NCBI GenBank assembly: GCA_002338515.1
Contig: DDIL01000088.1
Location: 459 to 20,650 of the forward strand
Source of the DNA: Glaciecola sp. UBA1851
Lineage (GTDB): Bacteria > Pseudomonadota > Gammaproteobacteria > Enterobacterales > Alteromonadaceae
Length of the DNA: 20,192 nucleotides
Reading direction: 5' to 3'
A program made the translations under genes and the position numbers. Shown here piece after piece: positions 1 through 6,980 of this stretch (positions within the stretch are counted from its first letter, which is position 1; each line of letters opens with the position of its first letter). The notes below the pieces were generated by a model. The model was not told where the DNA came from, did not search any database, and was given only the letters and a program-made list of their open reading frames with translations.

Positions 1-101
1 ACTAAATCATTACTTCTATATTCTTCGCTATAAAACCCACCTTCAGGGTGGGGCTTAAGGTTAAATGCGTCTTTTAGCTGTTGGATTCTTTTACTGGCCA
101 T
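1..101 (-). CDS. DUF985 / cupin_5 family protein, N-terminal part (runs off the window)
   Basis: Read on the minus strand, an ATG at 101-99 opens a frame with no stop up to the window edge, giving 33 residues. They contain LKPHPEGGFYSEEYRS, which I recognise as the conserved start of the DUF985 (cupin_5) family, where P-H-P-E-G-G-(F/Y) followed by E-x-Y-R is characteristic. These are small single-domain cupins of roughly 150-170 residues with no settled function. An AAGG-like ribosome-binding site lies about ten bases upstream of the ATG. The gene is divergent from the ribosomal operon. Most of the protein is outside the window, so only the family can be judged. Confidence 0.75.
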   Translation of the reverse strand, partial: MASKRIQQLKDAFNLKPHPEGGFYSEEYRSNDL

Positions 102-142
102 AATCGTAATTGCCTTGTCTTAAAATACTAAAATTTATTTGA

Positions 143-148
143 ATTATA
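143..148 (-). promoter_or_regulatory. Candidate -10 box for the DUF985 gene
   Basis: The minus strand reads TATAAT here, about 42 bases upstream of the DUF985 start codon. No good -35 box lies 16-18 bases further up, so this is only a possible promoter in an AT-rich stretch. Confidence 0.25.
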
Positions 149-198
149 TTATTGAAAAGGTGCCAAGAAAAAAACACACTAACTAAGTAAAGCATTAC

Positions 199-227
199 TT
201 GCTTAGCAACAATAGTTTCTGTATTAT
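199..227 (+). promoter_or_regulatory. Promoter of the rpsF-rpsR-rplI operon
   Basis: TTGCTT at 199-204 and TATTAT at 222-227 are separated by exactly 17 bases, a near-consensus sigma-70 promoter. The bases just after the -10 box are ACGCGCCC, a GC-rich discriminator of the kind found at stringently controlled ribosomal promoters. Transcription would start near 234, leaving a leader of about 80 bases before rpsF. The spacing and discriminator are seen; stringent control is inferred. Confidence 0.65.
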
Positions 228-269
228 ACGCGCCCTTGTAGCCAACACCAATACTCCTTGTCTTCATGA

Positions 270-310
270 TAGACGGCTACACTATCCGAGACTACAACCG
301 TAGGGAGCAG
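270..310 (+). promoter_or_regulatory. Possible S6:S18-binding mRNA leader
   Basis: The leader ends in CTACAACCGTAGGGAG just before rpsF. CTAC at 277-280 or at 292-295 can pair with GTAG at 300-303, which puts a CCG triplet (298-300) at the stem, next to the rpsF ribosome-binding site (GGGAG). An S6:S18 complex is known to bind a bulged CCG motif in rpsF leaders of many bacteria and to repress its own mRNA. I have not aligned this with the known motif, so the assignment rests on the CCG/stem arrangement and position. Confidence 0.35.
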
Positions 311-312
311 TA

Positions 313-708
313 ATGCGTCATTACGAAATCGTATTTATGGTTCACCCTGATCAGAGTGAACAAGTACCTAGTATGATTGAAAAATACAAAGGTATTCTAG
401 AAACAGACGGCGGAACTATCCACCGTTTAGAAGATTGGGGCCGTCGTCAATTGGCTTATCCAATCGAAAAACTTCACAAAGCACACTATGTTTTAATCAA
501 TGCTGAAGCAACTGCAGAAGCTGTTGAAGAACTAGAAACAGCTTTCCGTTTCAACGACATTATTCTTCGTAACTTAGTTATGCGTACCAAAGGTGCAGTA
601 ACTGAGCAGTCTCCAATGGCTAAAGAAGAACGTCGTGAAGAGCGTAAAGAAAGACCTGCTCGCACTGAAGCGCCTGCACCAGCAACCGAAGAGAAAGGAG
701 ACGAATAA
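313..708 (+). CDS. rpsF: 30S ribosomal protein S6
   Basis: This 131-residue protein is a full-length S6, the small-subunit protein that binds 16S rRNA as a heterodimer with S18 in the platform. The N-terminus MRHYEIVFMVHPDQSEQVP and the internal IHRLEDWGRRQLAYPIEKLHKAHYVL are family hallmarks. Residues from about 100 onward form the usual charged, disordered tail, which ends in GDE; in relatives this tail can be extended with glutamate by RimK. GGGAG lies six bases before the ATG. The stop codon shares one base with the rpsR start (TAATG), so the two partners are probably translationally coupled. In E. coli priB separates these genes; here it is absent. Confidence 0.98.
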   Translation: MRHYEIVFMVHPDQSEQVPSMIEKYKGILETDGGTIHRLEDWGRRQLAYPIEKLHKAHYVLINAEATAEAVEELETAFRFNDIILRNLVMRTKGAVTEQSPMAKEERREERKERPARTEAPAPATEEKGDE

Positions 709-935
709 TGGCTAGATTTTTTAGACGTCGTAAGTTTTGTCGTTTTTCTGCGGAAGGTGTTACGCAAATCGACTATAAAGATATTGCTTTGTTGAAAAAC
801 TATATCACTGAAAGTGGCAAAATTGTCCCTAGCCGTATCACTGGCACCAGTGCTAAGTATCAGCGTCAGTTGTCTACAGCAATCAAGCGTGCGCGCTTTT
901 TAGCATTGCTTCCATACACTGATTCACACAAGTAA
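708..935 (+). CDS. rpsR: 30S ribosomal protein S18
   Basis: This 75-residue protein is S18, the S6 partner on the 30S platform. It carries the near-invariant MARFFRRRKFCRF start, then IDYKDIALLKNYITESGKIV and PSRITGTSAKYQRQL, with a basic C-terminal half that contacts 16S rRNA. The length equals that of the E. coli protein. Its ribosome-binding site AAGGAG lies inside the last codons of rpsF. The ATG overlaps the rpsF stop by one base, which would keep S6 and S18 synthesis balanced. Confidence 0.98.
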   Translation: MARFFRRRKFCRFSAEGVTQIDYKDIALLKNYITESGKIVPSRITGTSAKYQRQLSTAIKRARFLALLPYTDSHK

Positions 936-962
936 GTTTGGCAATTTAACGAGGTAGCAAAG

Positions 963-1415
963 ATGAACATCATTCTACTAGACAAAATCGCCAACTTAGG
1001 CGGATTAGGTGACAAGGTCACCGTTAAGTCTGGTTATGCACGTAACTTCTTATTCCCACAAGGAAAAGCAGTTCCAGCAACTAAGGCTAACGTAGAAAAA
1101 TTTGAACAACGCAGAGCAGAATTAGAAGCTAAGATTGCTGAGCAATTGAAAGCTGCAGAAGCTCGCGCAGAAAAACTAAACTCGCTAGAGAACGTTACTA
1201 TTGCAGCTCCTGCTGGAGATGAAGGTAAGTTATTTGGCTCAGTTGGTACACGTGATATTGCAGATGCAATCACAGGTGCTGGCGTAGAAGTAACTAAGGC
1301 TGAAGTTAAATTGCCTGACGGTACACTACGCGATACTGGTGAGTACGACATTGACATTCAAGTCCACTCAGACGTTATGGCATCAGTTAAATTATTAATA
1401 ATTGCTGAAGCTTAA
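963..1415 (+). CDS. rplI: 50S ribosomal protein L9
   Basis: This 150-residue protein is L9, which binds 23S rRNA near the base of the L1 stalk. The N-terminal RNA-binding domain shows the signature MNIILLDKIANLGGLGDKV and then GYARNFLFPQGKAV (to about residue 40). A long connecting helix rich in Ala, Glu and Lys (about 41-75) leads to the C-terminal domain, with GKLFGSVGTRDIADAI near 88-103. GAGGT lies upstream of the ATG. It is the last gene of the ribosomal unit, 27 bases after rpsR and followed directly by a strong terminator. Confidence 0.98.
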   Translation: MNIILLDKIANLGGLGDKVTVKSGYARNFLFPQGKAVPATKANVEKFEQRRAELEAKIAEQLKAAEARAEKLNSLENVTIAAPAGDEGKLFGSVGTRDIADAITGAGVEVTKAEVKLPDGTLRDTGEYDIDIQVHSDVMASVKLLIIAEA

Positions 1416-1438
1416 TAGTTCTTCGTATCGATATTAAG

Positions 1439-1467
1439 AATACCGCCTTTATGGCGGTATTTTTTTG
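1439..1467 (+). terminator. Rho-independent terminator after rplI
   Basis: AATACCGCC at 1439-1447 and GGCGGTATT at 1453-1461 form a perfect nine-base-pair stem around the five-base loop TTTAT, followed by a run of T to 1466. It ends the ribosomal operon and lies two bases from the stop codon of the convergent LysR gene. Confidence 0.93.
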
Positions 1468-1468
1468 T

Positions 1469-2377
1469 CTATGTATCCCATGTAATCGGAACTTGAATAT
1501 TTTCAATTAAAAAATCGATAAATACTCGCACTTTTGCGGTGAGCACATTCGATTTTGGATATACCAACCAAACTGCCGCATTATCATCATACTTGTATTC
1601 TGGTAACACCCTTACCAAACTTCCTTCTTTTAATTCGGTGTGGACATTCCAAATAGAGCTCATGCATATACCAAGACCAGCCTTAGCAGCAATACGAATA
1701 CTTGAGCCATCGTCACATATTACGGTAGATTGCCCCAAGTCATGTGGAAAAGCATAACTATTTCCATTGATGGTTGAAACAAGCTTTCTTGGTTTGTTGC
1801 TTGCAAACAAAAGCAACTGATGACATTTTAAGTCGCTTGGGTTTTTGGGCATACCTTGTGCTTTTATATAGTCAGGTGATGCACATAAAATACGCGTATC
1901 GTTAGCGAGCTTTCGCCCTATAAGGCTGCTATCTTCCGCAACATAGTTTCGTAAAGCGAGATCATAACCTCCGTCGATAAGGTTCATTTGGGTATCAGAT
2001 AGCTTTAATTCAAGATTTATTTGGGGGTATTTGTTGGTGAACTTCGGTAAAATTGGTGCAATAAACAATTGCGCAAACGTGCTTGATGACGCGAAGCGCA
2101 ATGTGCCGCTTACCTGTTTATTCCCACGACCCAAAGCAGCTAACGCTGCATCTTCTTGTGCGATGATTTCACGTGCGTAGGGTAAAAACTCTGTGCCCTC
2201 TATAGATAGCGACACTTTGCGCGTAGACCGGTGAAACAAGTCAGCCCCCAGATATAACTCTAGCTTTGATAATCGAGCACTCGCAACCGACGGTGCTAAA
2301 CCGAGGCTCTTGCCCGCTGCACTTATATTGAGTGTTTCTGCAGTCATTATAAATAGGCGTACTCCACTTGTATCCAT
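1469..2377 (-). CDS. LysR-family transcriptional regulator
   Basis: The product (302 residues from the ATG at 2377) is a LysR-type regulator of normal length. The N-terminal winged helix-turn-helix is visible in residues 10-60, with the AAGKSLGLAPSVASARLSKLE recognition region and LFHRSTRKVSLSIEG. The remainder is the two-lobed effector-binding domain, with the typical FAQLFIAPILPKFTNKYPQI. A TTG 12 bases upstream could add four residues; I prefer the ATG because it gives the usual LysR N-terminus, though neither has a strong ribosome-binding site. The gene is divergent from the MDR oxidoreductase, and such pairs often mean that LysR controls the oxidoreductase. The effector is unknown. Confidence 0.9.
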   Translation of the reverse strand: MDTSGVRLFIMTAETLNISAAGKSLGLAPSVASARLSKLELYLGADLFHRSTRKVSLSIEGTEFLPYAREIIAQEDAALAALGRGNKQVSGTLRFASSSTFAQLFIAPILPKFTNKYPQINLELKLSDTQMNLIDGGYDLALRNYVAEDSSLIGRKLANDTRILCASPDYIKAQGMPKNPSDLKCHQLLLFASNKPRKLVSTINGNSYAFPHDLGQSTVICDDGSSIRIAAKAGLGICMSSIWNVHTELKEGSLVRVLPEYKYDDNAAVWLVYPKSNVLTAKVRVFIDFLIENIQVPITWDT

Positions 2378-2453
2378 GATTATATCCAATATCAGAATTC
2401 TTAATGTTATTTTACGCTGTTTTTATTGAAAGTCGATACAGTTATTATTGCCT

Positions 2454-2468
2454 ATATCGAAACGATAT
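2454..2468. promoter_or_regulatory. Candidate LysR-type operator
   Basis: ATATCG at 2454-2459 and CGATAT at 2463-2468 form a perfect inverted repeat around AAA. T2455 and A2467 are spaced as T-N11-A, the classic LysR-type box. A related half-site (TCGATA) occurs at 2433-2438. It lies in the gap between the divergent regulator and its presumed target. Confidence 0.55.
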
Positions 2469-2522
2469 TAAAACAACTCGTCAATGACCATAAAGATGCA
2501 ATGGCGTATTAAGGAGAAAATT

Positions 2523-3509
2523 ATGAAAGTAATGATGATAAACACATTTGGCAGCACAGAGGCTTTTGAAGTAGCTGAAATAGAAAAGCCTTCAATTCAA
2601 CCCGGTCATGTATTGATTAACATAGCAGCAACAAGCGTTAATACCGTTGACACTATGATCCGTCAAATGGGTGCTGAGCTTCCTTTATCACCTGCATCGC
2701 CCGCTCTGTTAGGGATGGACTTTGCGGGCACGGTAGAAGCCGTTGGTGAGGGCGTGAGTGAGTATAAAATAGGCGATAAAGTTTACGGTTGTGCAGGCGG
2801 TTTGGCTGACCTTCCGGGCACACTTGCTGAATACATAGTCGCTGATGCTAACTTAATTGCGTTAAAGCCAAAAATTTTGTCTATGCGTGAAGCAGCTGCG
2901 CTGCCGCTGGTGGGTATTACAGCATATGAAGGTTTAGAGAGAGCTGGCATTCAATCGGGACAACGTGTTTTAGTGCATGGCGGTTCGGGTGGTGTGGGTC
3001 ATATAGCGTTGCAACTTGCAAAACATTTTGGTGCTGATGTTTATTCAACAGGTGGCGGTGACAAACAGTTAGCTCTGATTGAAGAGTTAGGTGCTACGCC
3101 TATCAATTATCGTACAGAAACGGTAGAAAGTTATGTGAGTAAACATACAAATGGCCATGGCTTTGATATCGTCTTTGATTCCGTGGGTGGCGAAAATATG
3201 ACAAACTCATTTGACGCTGCTGCTTTAAATGGTCATGTAGCTACAACGGTATCTATGGTGGAAATAGATTTAACAGCCGCGCATTTCAAGGGCTTGTCAC
3301 TGCACGTTGTTTTTATGTTGATCCCCATGCTTCACAATTATCGTCGCGAAGAACATGCTCGTATCTTAAACGCCATAAGTAGAATCGTTGAGGCGGGTGC
3401 GTTGAAGCCAGTATTAGACAGCACTGAGTATCAACTTGCAGAGATTGGTAAAGCACATGCACGACTAGAAAGTGGTCAAGCAATGGGTAAAGTGGTAGTA
3501 ACGGTATAA
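2523..3509 (+). CDS. MDR-superfamily NAD(P)-dependent oxidoreductase (quinone reductase-like)
   Basis: The 328-residue product is a medium-chain dehydrogenase/reductase. The N-terminal GroES-like domain has SVNTVDTMIRQMG (38-50) and LLGMDFAGTVEAVGEGV (62-78). The Rossmann motif is VHGGSGGVGHIALQLAKHFG (151-170), and the C-terminus has the usual GKVVVTV. The structural-zinc cysteine cluster and the Cys/His catalytic-zinc ligands are absent. This points to the zinc-independent quinone oxidoreductase/enoyl reductase branch rather than a true alcohol dehydrogenase. The start is set by AAGGAG eight bases before the ATG at 2523; an ATG at 2484 in the same frame lacks such a site. It is probably controlled by the divergent LysR gene. 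The substrate is unknown. Confidence 0.88.
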   Translation: MKVMMINTFGSTEAFEVAEIEKPSIQPGHVLINIAATSVNTVDTMIRQMGAELPLSPASPALLGMDFAGTVEAVGEGVSEYKIGDKVYGCAGGLADLPGTLAEYIVADANLIALKPKILSMREAAALPLVGITAYEGLERAGIQSGQRVLVHGGSGGVGHIALQLAKHFGADVYSTGGGDKQLALIEELGATPINYRTETVESYVSKHTNGHGFDIVFDSVGGENMTNSFDAAALNGHVATTVSMVEIDLTAAHFKGLSLHVVFMLIPMLHNYRREEHARILNAISRIVEAGALKPVLDSTEYQLAEIGKAHARLESGQAMGKVVVTV

Positions 3510-3538
3510 CCGCCTATTAAAAGTAAATAAGTATAGAG

Positions 3539-3564
3539 CTGAGAAACCTTTGTGGTTATCTCAG
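3539..3564 (+). other. Imperfect hairpin after the oxidoreductase gene
   Basis: CTGAGAAACC (3539-3548) and GGTTATCTCAG (3554-3564) can pair with one bulged T around the loop TTTGT. No T-run follows, so it is a weak terminator at best. It could also stabilise the upstream transcript's 3' end. Confidence 0.3.
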
Positions 3565-3592
3565 TGCGCGTATTTGTAAGTGAGGTAAAACT

Positions 3593-4417
3593 ATGAAACA
3601 TTTTATAAGCGTGATAGGCGTTCTATTGTTAGTCATCAGCGGCATGACAAGTCAAGCATCTGAGATGCCAAAGCAATCTCATGTTAAAGCAGCAAATGAT
3701 TTAGATTGGGGTTATTTAAATCCTTTAAGAGGAGACAAAAGTCCAGGTGCAACCGATTTATGGGGGGACAGAACTCAAAATATGGCTACGGGCATGTTAG
3801 TAAAATTCAATCCGGGATTTTCTTCTCCTCCTCACATTCATAACATTACGTATCGCGGCCTTGTCATAGATGGCTTAGTGCATAACGACGACCCAACAGC
3901 CGAGGCAATGTGGCTTCCCGCAGGTTCATTCTGAGCCCAACCAGCTGGAGAAGATCATATTACAGCTGCAAATGCACAATCAAATATGATATGTCTTGAA
4001 ATTGACAGCGGTCCATACTTAGTAAAGCCCTCTACAGAAAAATTTGATAATGGTGAACGGCCTGTCAATATTCATAGAGACAATATGGTTTGGTTATCAG
4101 AATATGAATCTGCCTTAGTCAGCGGTGAGGATATTAAACTTGCTCACCTGTGGCAAAATAAGGCTAATTCTACCCAAGGTATGTTGGTTAAGTTGAGTAA
4201 AGGTGCAAAAGGATTTTTGTTTGGTCAAAGTGACGAATTCAAAGCTGTCGTTATTCAAGGAATAGCCAGCTACCAATCAAATGAAACAAGCCATGTTGTC
4301 AAACTAAACGCGGGAAGCTTCTTCAGCTCTAAGGGGGAATTTGAGCACTTATTATCTACAGAGAGTGAAACTATTATTTACGTTAGAACTGACGCAAAAC
4401 TAAAAGCCGTTTTCTAA
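3593..4417 (+). pseudogene. Exported DUF4437-type cupin protein, interrupted by one in-frame TGA
   Basis: Two open stretches lie in the same frame. The first, 3593-3934 (113 residues), ends in LPAGSF-TGA; the second continues without any other stop to 4417. Read through the TGA, the protein has 274 residues. A signal peptide (about residues 1-22, ending SQA) is followed by two cupin-like repeats, one with GMLVKFNPGFSSPPHIHN and one with GMLVKLSKGAKGFLFG. The residue after GSF is normally Trp in this kind of sequence (GSFW followed by AQPAGEDHITAA), so one TGG-to-TGA change explains the break. A GAGGT site precedes the ATG at 3593. ATG 3986 could restart translation but lacks a good site. The family name is from memory. 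Function is unknown, and a sequencing error cannot be excluded. Confidence 0.8.
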
Positions 4418-4430
4418 AAATAAAGATGGC

Positions 4431-4446
4431 GTCTAGCGCTCTAGAC
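4431..4446. repeat. Short perfect inverted repeat downstream of the cupin gene
   Basis: GTCTAG (4431-4436) and CTAGAC (4441-4446) flank the tetraloop CGCT. It lies 14 bases past the cupin stop codon but has no following T-run. It may be a weak terminator or a binding site. Confidence 0.3.
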
Positions 4447-4561
4447 AGAGCGTGTATCCAATCGAAATATCAGCCTGTTTTTGCCATATTTTGTTCTTAA
4501 AAGTTGTGATTGGCGAAAATCTATGAAGCACTACCACTTTATCACGCCCCTTTATTTTCTT

Positions 4562-4591
4562 CTGAAATTGTTTATTATTTGCAGATATAAT
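4562..4591 (+). promoter_or_regulatory. Candidate promoter of the ankyrin-repeat gene
   Basis: CTGAAA at 4562-4567 and a perfect TATAAT at 4586-4591 are 18 bases apart, about 70 bases upstream of the ankyrin gene. The -10 box is consensus; the -35 matches four of six. Confidence 0.4.
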
Positions 4592-4659
4592 CGAACTTAG
4601 CTAGTCACGCTTAAGGTCAGCTATGACAAAGAGTGTATGTTGCCCGATAGGTACTGACG

Positions 4660-6417
4660 ATGATTAAATTAAAAAACGCTGTTTCCATTCTCATAATTAT
4701 CCAAATTTTTATATTTCAAAACGCTTTAGCTTATAACTCAGATGAAGCCAATAAGTTAGCTGCTACCATCGATAAGAAATATGGCGGTGATGCAAACCGT
4801 TATAACCATGAAAAAACTGGGATTTTTTCTAATCCTCCAATCTTTAAATTTGTGAAAAAAGAGCGAACTGATTTAATAGAGGTAATGCTTGATAAGGGTT
4901 TCGACCTTAATAATCAAGATGAATATTACTACTATGCACTCCACTTTGCGTTTAGTGAAGATAAACCTAACATCGCTAAGTTTTTGCTCGAAAAAGGCGC
5001 GACTATTGAAGCGGTTGAAAAGGCGGCAGCCGGAGGCGATATTAAACATACGGATGGAATAAAGTCTGGCGACTCACCGCTTTTTTCAGCGGTTTATCAT
5101 GACAGCGAGGAGCTAGTAACATTAGTTTTAGAGAATGGCGGTTCGTTCTTTGCCGGTTCAAGGTATCGTGTAGTATGTTGTGAATATGGTGATGCCGGCA
5201 TTGCGCACGCGCGTTATTCAGCAAAAAAATGGGATAAGCCCTCTGCATTGCGTGCATTCAACCTTTACGATGAGAAAAAACGCGCTGAGCAGGAACGCAT
5301 AGCTGCCGAGAAAAAACGCATTGCGGCTGAGGAAAAAGCCAAAAGGGAAAGCTCTCCGGAATACATCCTGCATCAGCAGCGTTTAGCCGCTTCGCAAGTA
5401 GCAAACCAGCGCTACAACGATTTTAAATACAGTGAGTTTTTTCCGCTTACATTACAACGTAAAGTTGATGAGCGTAAATGTCCAGACGAATCGCCGGTTG
5501 CATCAATGTATGCTGAGCCAAGAATTTATTGGAATGTTGTTGATCAGTATATTGAACAAGCAAACTGTCTAACAAATGTATTAAATAATTACGATCCCAA
5601 TCCATTGTATAGGCAGCTTAAGGTATTACGAGCGATAGAAGCGCGCTTATGGGAAGATACATATGAGGTAACGAGATTAAATATTGATCGTTGGCTAGAC
5701 ACTTCCAATAGCATCATCGAAGACATTCGTTTGTACCGAGAAAGAGCTGAACTATGGGCAAAAAGAGCTGAAGAACAAGAAGTAAAGTTCGCTGAAAGCC
5801 GCGCAAGATCGGAAGCAGAACGGGCACGCCGAAGGGCGTTGATAATGGATTTAGCTCGCATGAACAATGAAATGGCTGACTATGCAAAGAATGCCCAGCA
5901 GAACCTCAACCAATATATTAAAGACAGTAACGTAAGTAATTCTAGAAGTAATACTGCCAATAATGCTAACAGTGTTTTTATCCCTGTAAGACCTAAGAAA
6001 TTAAACTCTGAATTAACAAAGATTGAAGAGAAAATTACTTCTAAACAAAGCGAAGCTACTAGCCAGAAACAACAAAGTGATTTGGAAATAGAGAGCGCTG
6101 AAGCCGAGAATAAAATGCTTCTTGCCCAGGAAGAGCAAGCACGCAAAGAAAAAGAAGAAGAATTAAGAAAGAAGAGGCTTGAAAATAGTACCTACGTGAG
6201 CCTTGGTACTTCCGAATTTTGCTTTAAAAAGTCAAGCGCTCTTGATTTAGCTGAAACGGAAGCGAAAAACGAGGCTCATATGATGTGTCGTGAAAAAGAG
6301 AATAATGCCAATCTTGACGAGGATCGCTTATTTTATTTTGATCAACAATGTCGGCCTGATAAATGCCCTTCAGAACAAGTACGTTGTGACACAAAACTTC
6401 AGTTTTATTGCAAATAA
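4660..6417 (+). CDS. Exported ankyrin-repeat, coiled-coil protein with Cys-rich C-terminus
   Basis: The 585-residue product starts with a clear signal peptide, a hydrophobic run ending in NALA, with predicted cleavage after residue 24. Residues 60-163 contain about three ankyrin-like repeats (DLIEVMLDKGFDLNNQDE, NIAKFLLEKGA, ELVTLVLENGG). Next comes a charged helix with a short tandem repeat (RIAAEKK, RIAAEEK; 203-232). A central helical part (234-410) and an Asn/Ser-rich linker (411-440) precede a second coiled coil (450-510). The last 65 residues hold six cysteines (521, 543, 564, 569, 576, 584), consistent with disulfides in the periplasm or outside. It stands alone with its own upstream gap. 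I do not recognise a named family or function; a protein-binding scaffold is an inference from the ankyrin and coiled-coil content. Confidence 0.85.
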   Translation: MIKLKNAVSILIIIQIFIFQNALAYNSDEANKLAATIDKKYGGDANRYNHEKTGIFSNPPIFKFVKKERTDLIEVMLDKGFDLNNQDEYYYYALHFAFSEDKPNIAKFLLEKGATIEAVEKAAAGGDIKHTDGIKSGDSPLFSAVYHDSEELVTLVLENGGSFFAGSRYRVVCCEYGDAGIAHARYSAKKWDKPSALRAFNLYDEKKRAEQERIAAEKKRIAAEEKAKRESSPEYILHQQRLAASQVANQRYNDFKYSEFFPLTLQRKVDERKCPDESPVASMYAEPRIYWNVVDQYIEQANCLTNVLNNYDPNPLYRQLKVLRAIEARLWEDTYEVTRLNIDRWLDTSNSIIEDIRLYRERAELWAKRAEEQEVKFAESRARSEAERARRRALIMDLARMNNEMADYAKNAQQNLNQYIKDSNVSNSRSNTANNANSVFIPVRPKKLNSELTKIEEKITSKQSEATSQKQQSDLEIESAEAENKMLLAQEEQARKEKEEELRKKRLENSTYVSLGTSEFCFKKSSALDLAETEAKNEAHMMCREKENNANLDEDRLFYFDQQCRPDKCPSEQVRCDTKLQFYCK

Positions 6418-6768
6418 TCGATTGTTGATATCTCTAAACAGTTTTTTGCTTGTGTCAGTCAAAGTAATTACCACAGTTGAAATAAGAAGAATTAAATACA
6501 TTACATTTACTATATTCCAATATTAGAATTCACTTAGCCAATGCTATTTATCTTTCTTTTTCAAAATACTCGGCAATGCTGAATTTACAATAATATTTTT
6601 AAATGACAAGTAACCTTGACATAATCAAAATTTAGGATTAAAGTAATGTAAGCTTTACATAAAGTAAATATTAGTAGTCAATATGACTAGCTTAAATTAC
6701 ATATGTAAAACGTTTGAACCAGTATTATTCAAACAAGGTTTATTTATTTACAGAAAGGTAATAAAGAC
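6418..6768. other. AT-rich intergenic stretch upstream of the small membrane-protein gene
   Basis: These 351 bases contain no credible coding region. A frame overlapping the ankyrin gene's 3' end enters the stretch but has no ribosome-binding site and unlikely composition. The only clear signal is the promoter at 6616-6644. No T-tailed hairpin follows the ankyrin gene, so its transcript end is not visible. Confidence 0.5.
6616..6644 (+). promoter_or_regulatory. Candidate promoter of the small membrane-protein gene
   Basis: A perfect TTGACA (6616-6621) and TAAAGT (6639-6644) are separated by 17 bases. Transcription would begin near 6651, leaving an AT-rich leader of about 118 bases before the ATG at 6769. 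Confidence 0.5.
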
Positions 6769-6936
6769 ATGAAATCACGAAATGCTAAAATTGAAATATT
6801 TGTTGCTCTATTTTTTGCTTCATTAATGTTGTCGCTAGCTTTTATTAATAAAGGTGAGCAAGTTCAAAACATAATTGTACCACTATGCATATGTGGGTAT
6901 TTTACGGTTACTAACTTGATGAAGCGAAACAGCTAA
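6769..6936 (+). CDS. Small membrane protein, 55 residues, unknown function
   Basis: The ATG at 6769 opens a 55-codon frame ending in TAA at 6934-6936. The product begins MKSRNAKIEIFVALFFAS and has two hydrophobic segments (about residues 9-27 and 34-50) joined by a short polar turn (NKGEQVQ), with basic ends (KSRNAK, MKRNS). This suggests an inner-membrane hairpin. AAAGG lies about 12 bases before the ATG, and a promoter with a consensus -35 lies upstream. The gene stands alone, convergent with puuD with 44 bases between them. I do not recognise a family. The ribosome-binding site, promoter and two-helix pattern support it being real. Confidence 0.6.
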   Translation: MKSRNAKIEIFVALFFASLMLSLAFINKGEQVQNIIVPLCICGYFTVTNLMKRNS

Positions 6937-6980
6937 AATTGTCATAAACCGTTATTATTTATCTCATATCTATTATGCAG

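Noticed and set aside
36..57. Hairpin CCCACC-TTCA-GGGTGG that could look like a terminator
   Set aside because: It lies inside the DUF985 coding region (codons for KPHPEGG) and has no T-run in the right orientation.
486..767. Long minus-strand frames opposite rpsF and rplI (486-767, 1034-1357)
   Set aside because: They are antisense to unmistakable ribosomal protein genes and have low-complexity Ser/Ala/Arg-rich products typical of shadow frames.
2386..2400. CCAATATCAGAATTC, nearly matched by CCAATATTAGAATTC at 6517-6531
   Set aside because: The 15-base match with one difference in AT-rich DNA has no inverted structure or shared context; chance is likely.
2484..2522. Upstream ATG giving a 13-residue N-terminal extension of the oxidoreductase
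   Set aside because: The downstream ATG has a near-perfect AAGGAG site and yields the normal family N-terminus.
3932..3934. TGA in the cupin gene as a selenocysteine codon
   Set aside because: The expected residue is Trp, not Cys, there is no obvious selenocysteine-insertion hairpin just downstream, and cupins of this type are not known selenoproteins.
4521..4598. 25-codon frame beginning MKHYHFITPLYF
   Set aside because: There is no ribosome-binding site, no upstream promoter, and it overlaps the better-supported promoter of the ankyrin gene.
6290..6526. 78-codon plus-strand frame overlapping the end of the ankyrin gene
   Set aside because: It is out of frame with a well-supported gene, lacks a ribosome-binding site, and its product looks like translated AT-rich non-coding DNA.
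6937..6980. Terminator between the small membrane-protein gene and puuD
   Set aside because: No GC-rich stem with a T-run is visible in either orientation in these 44 bases.
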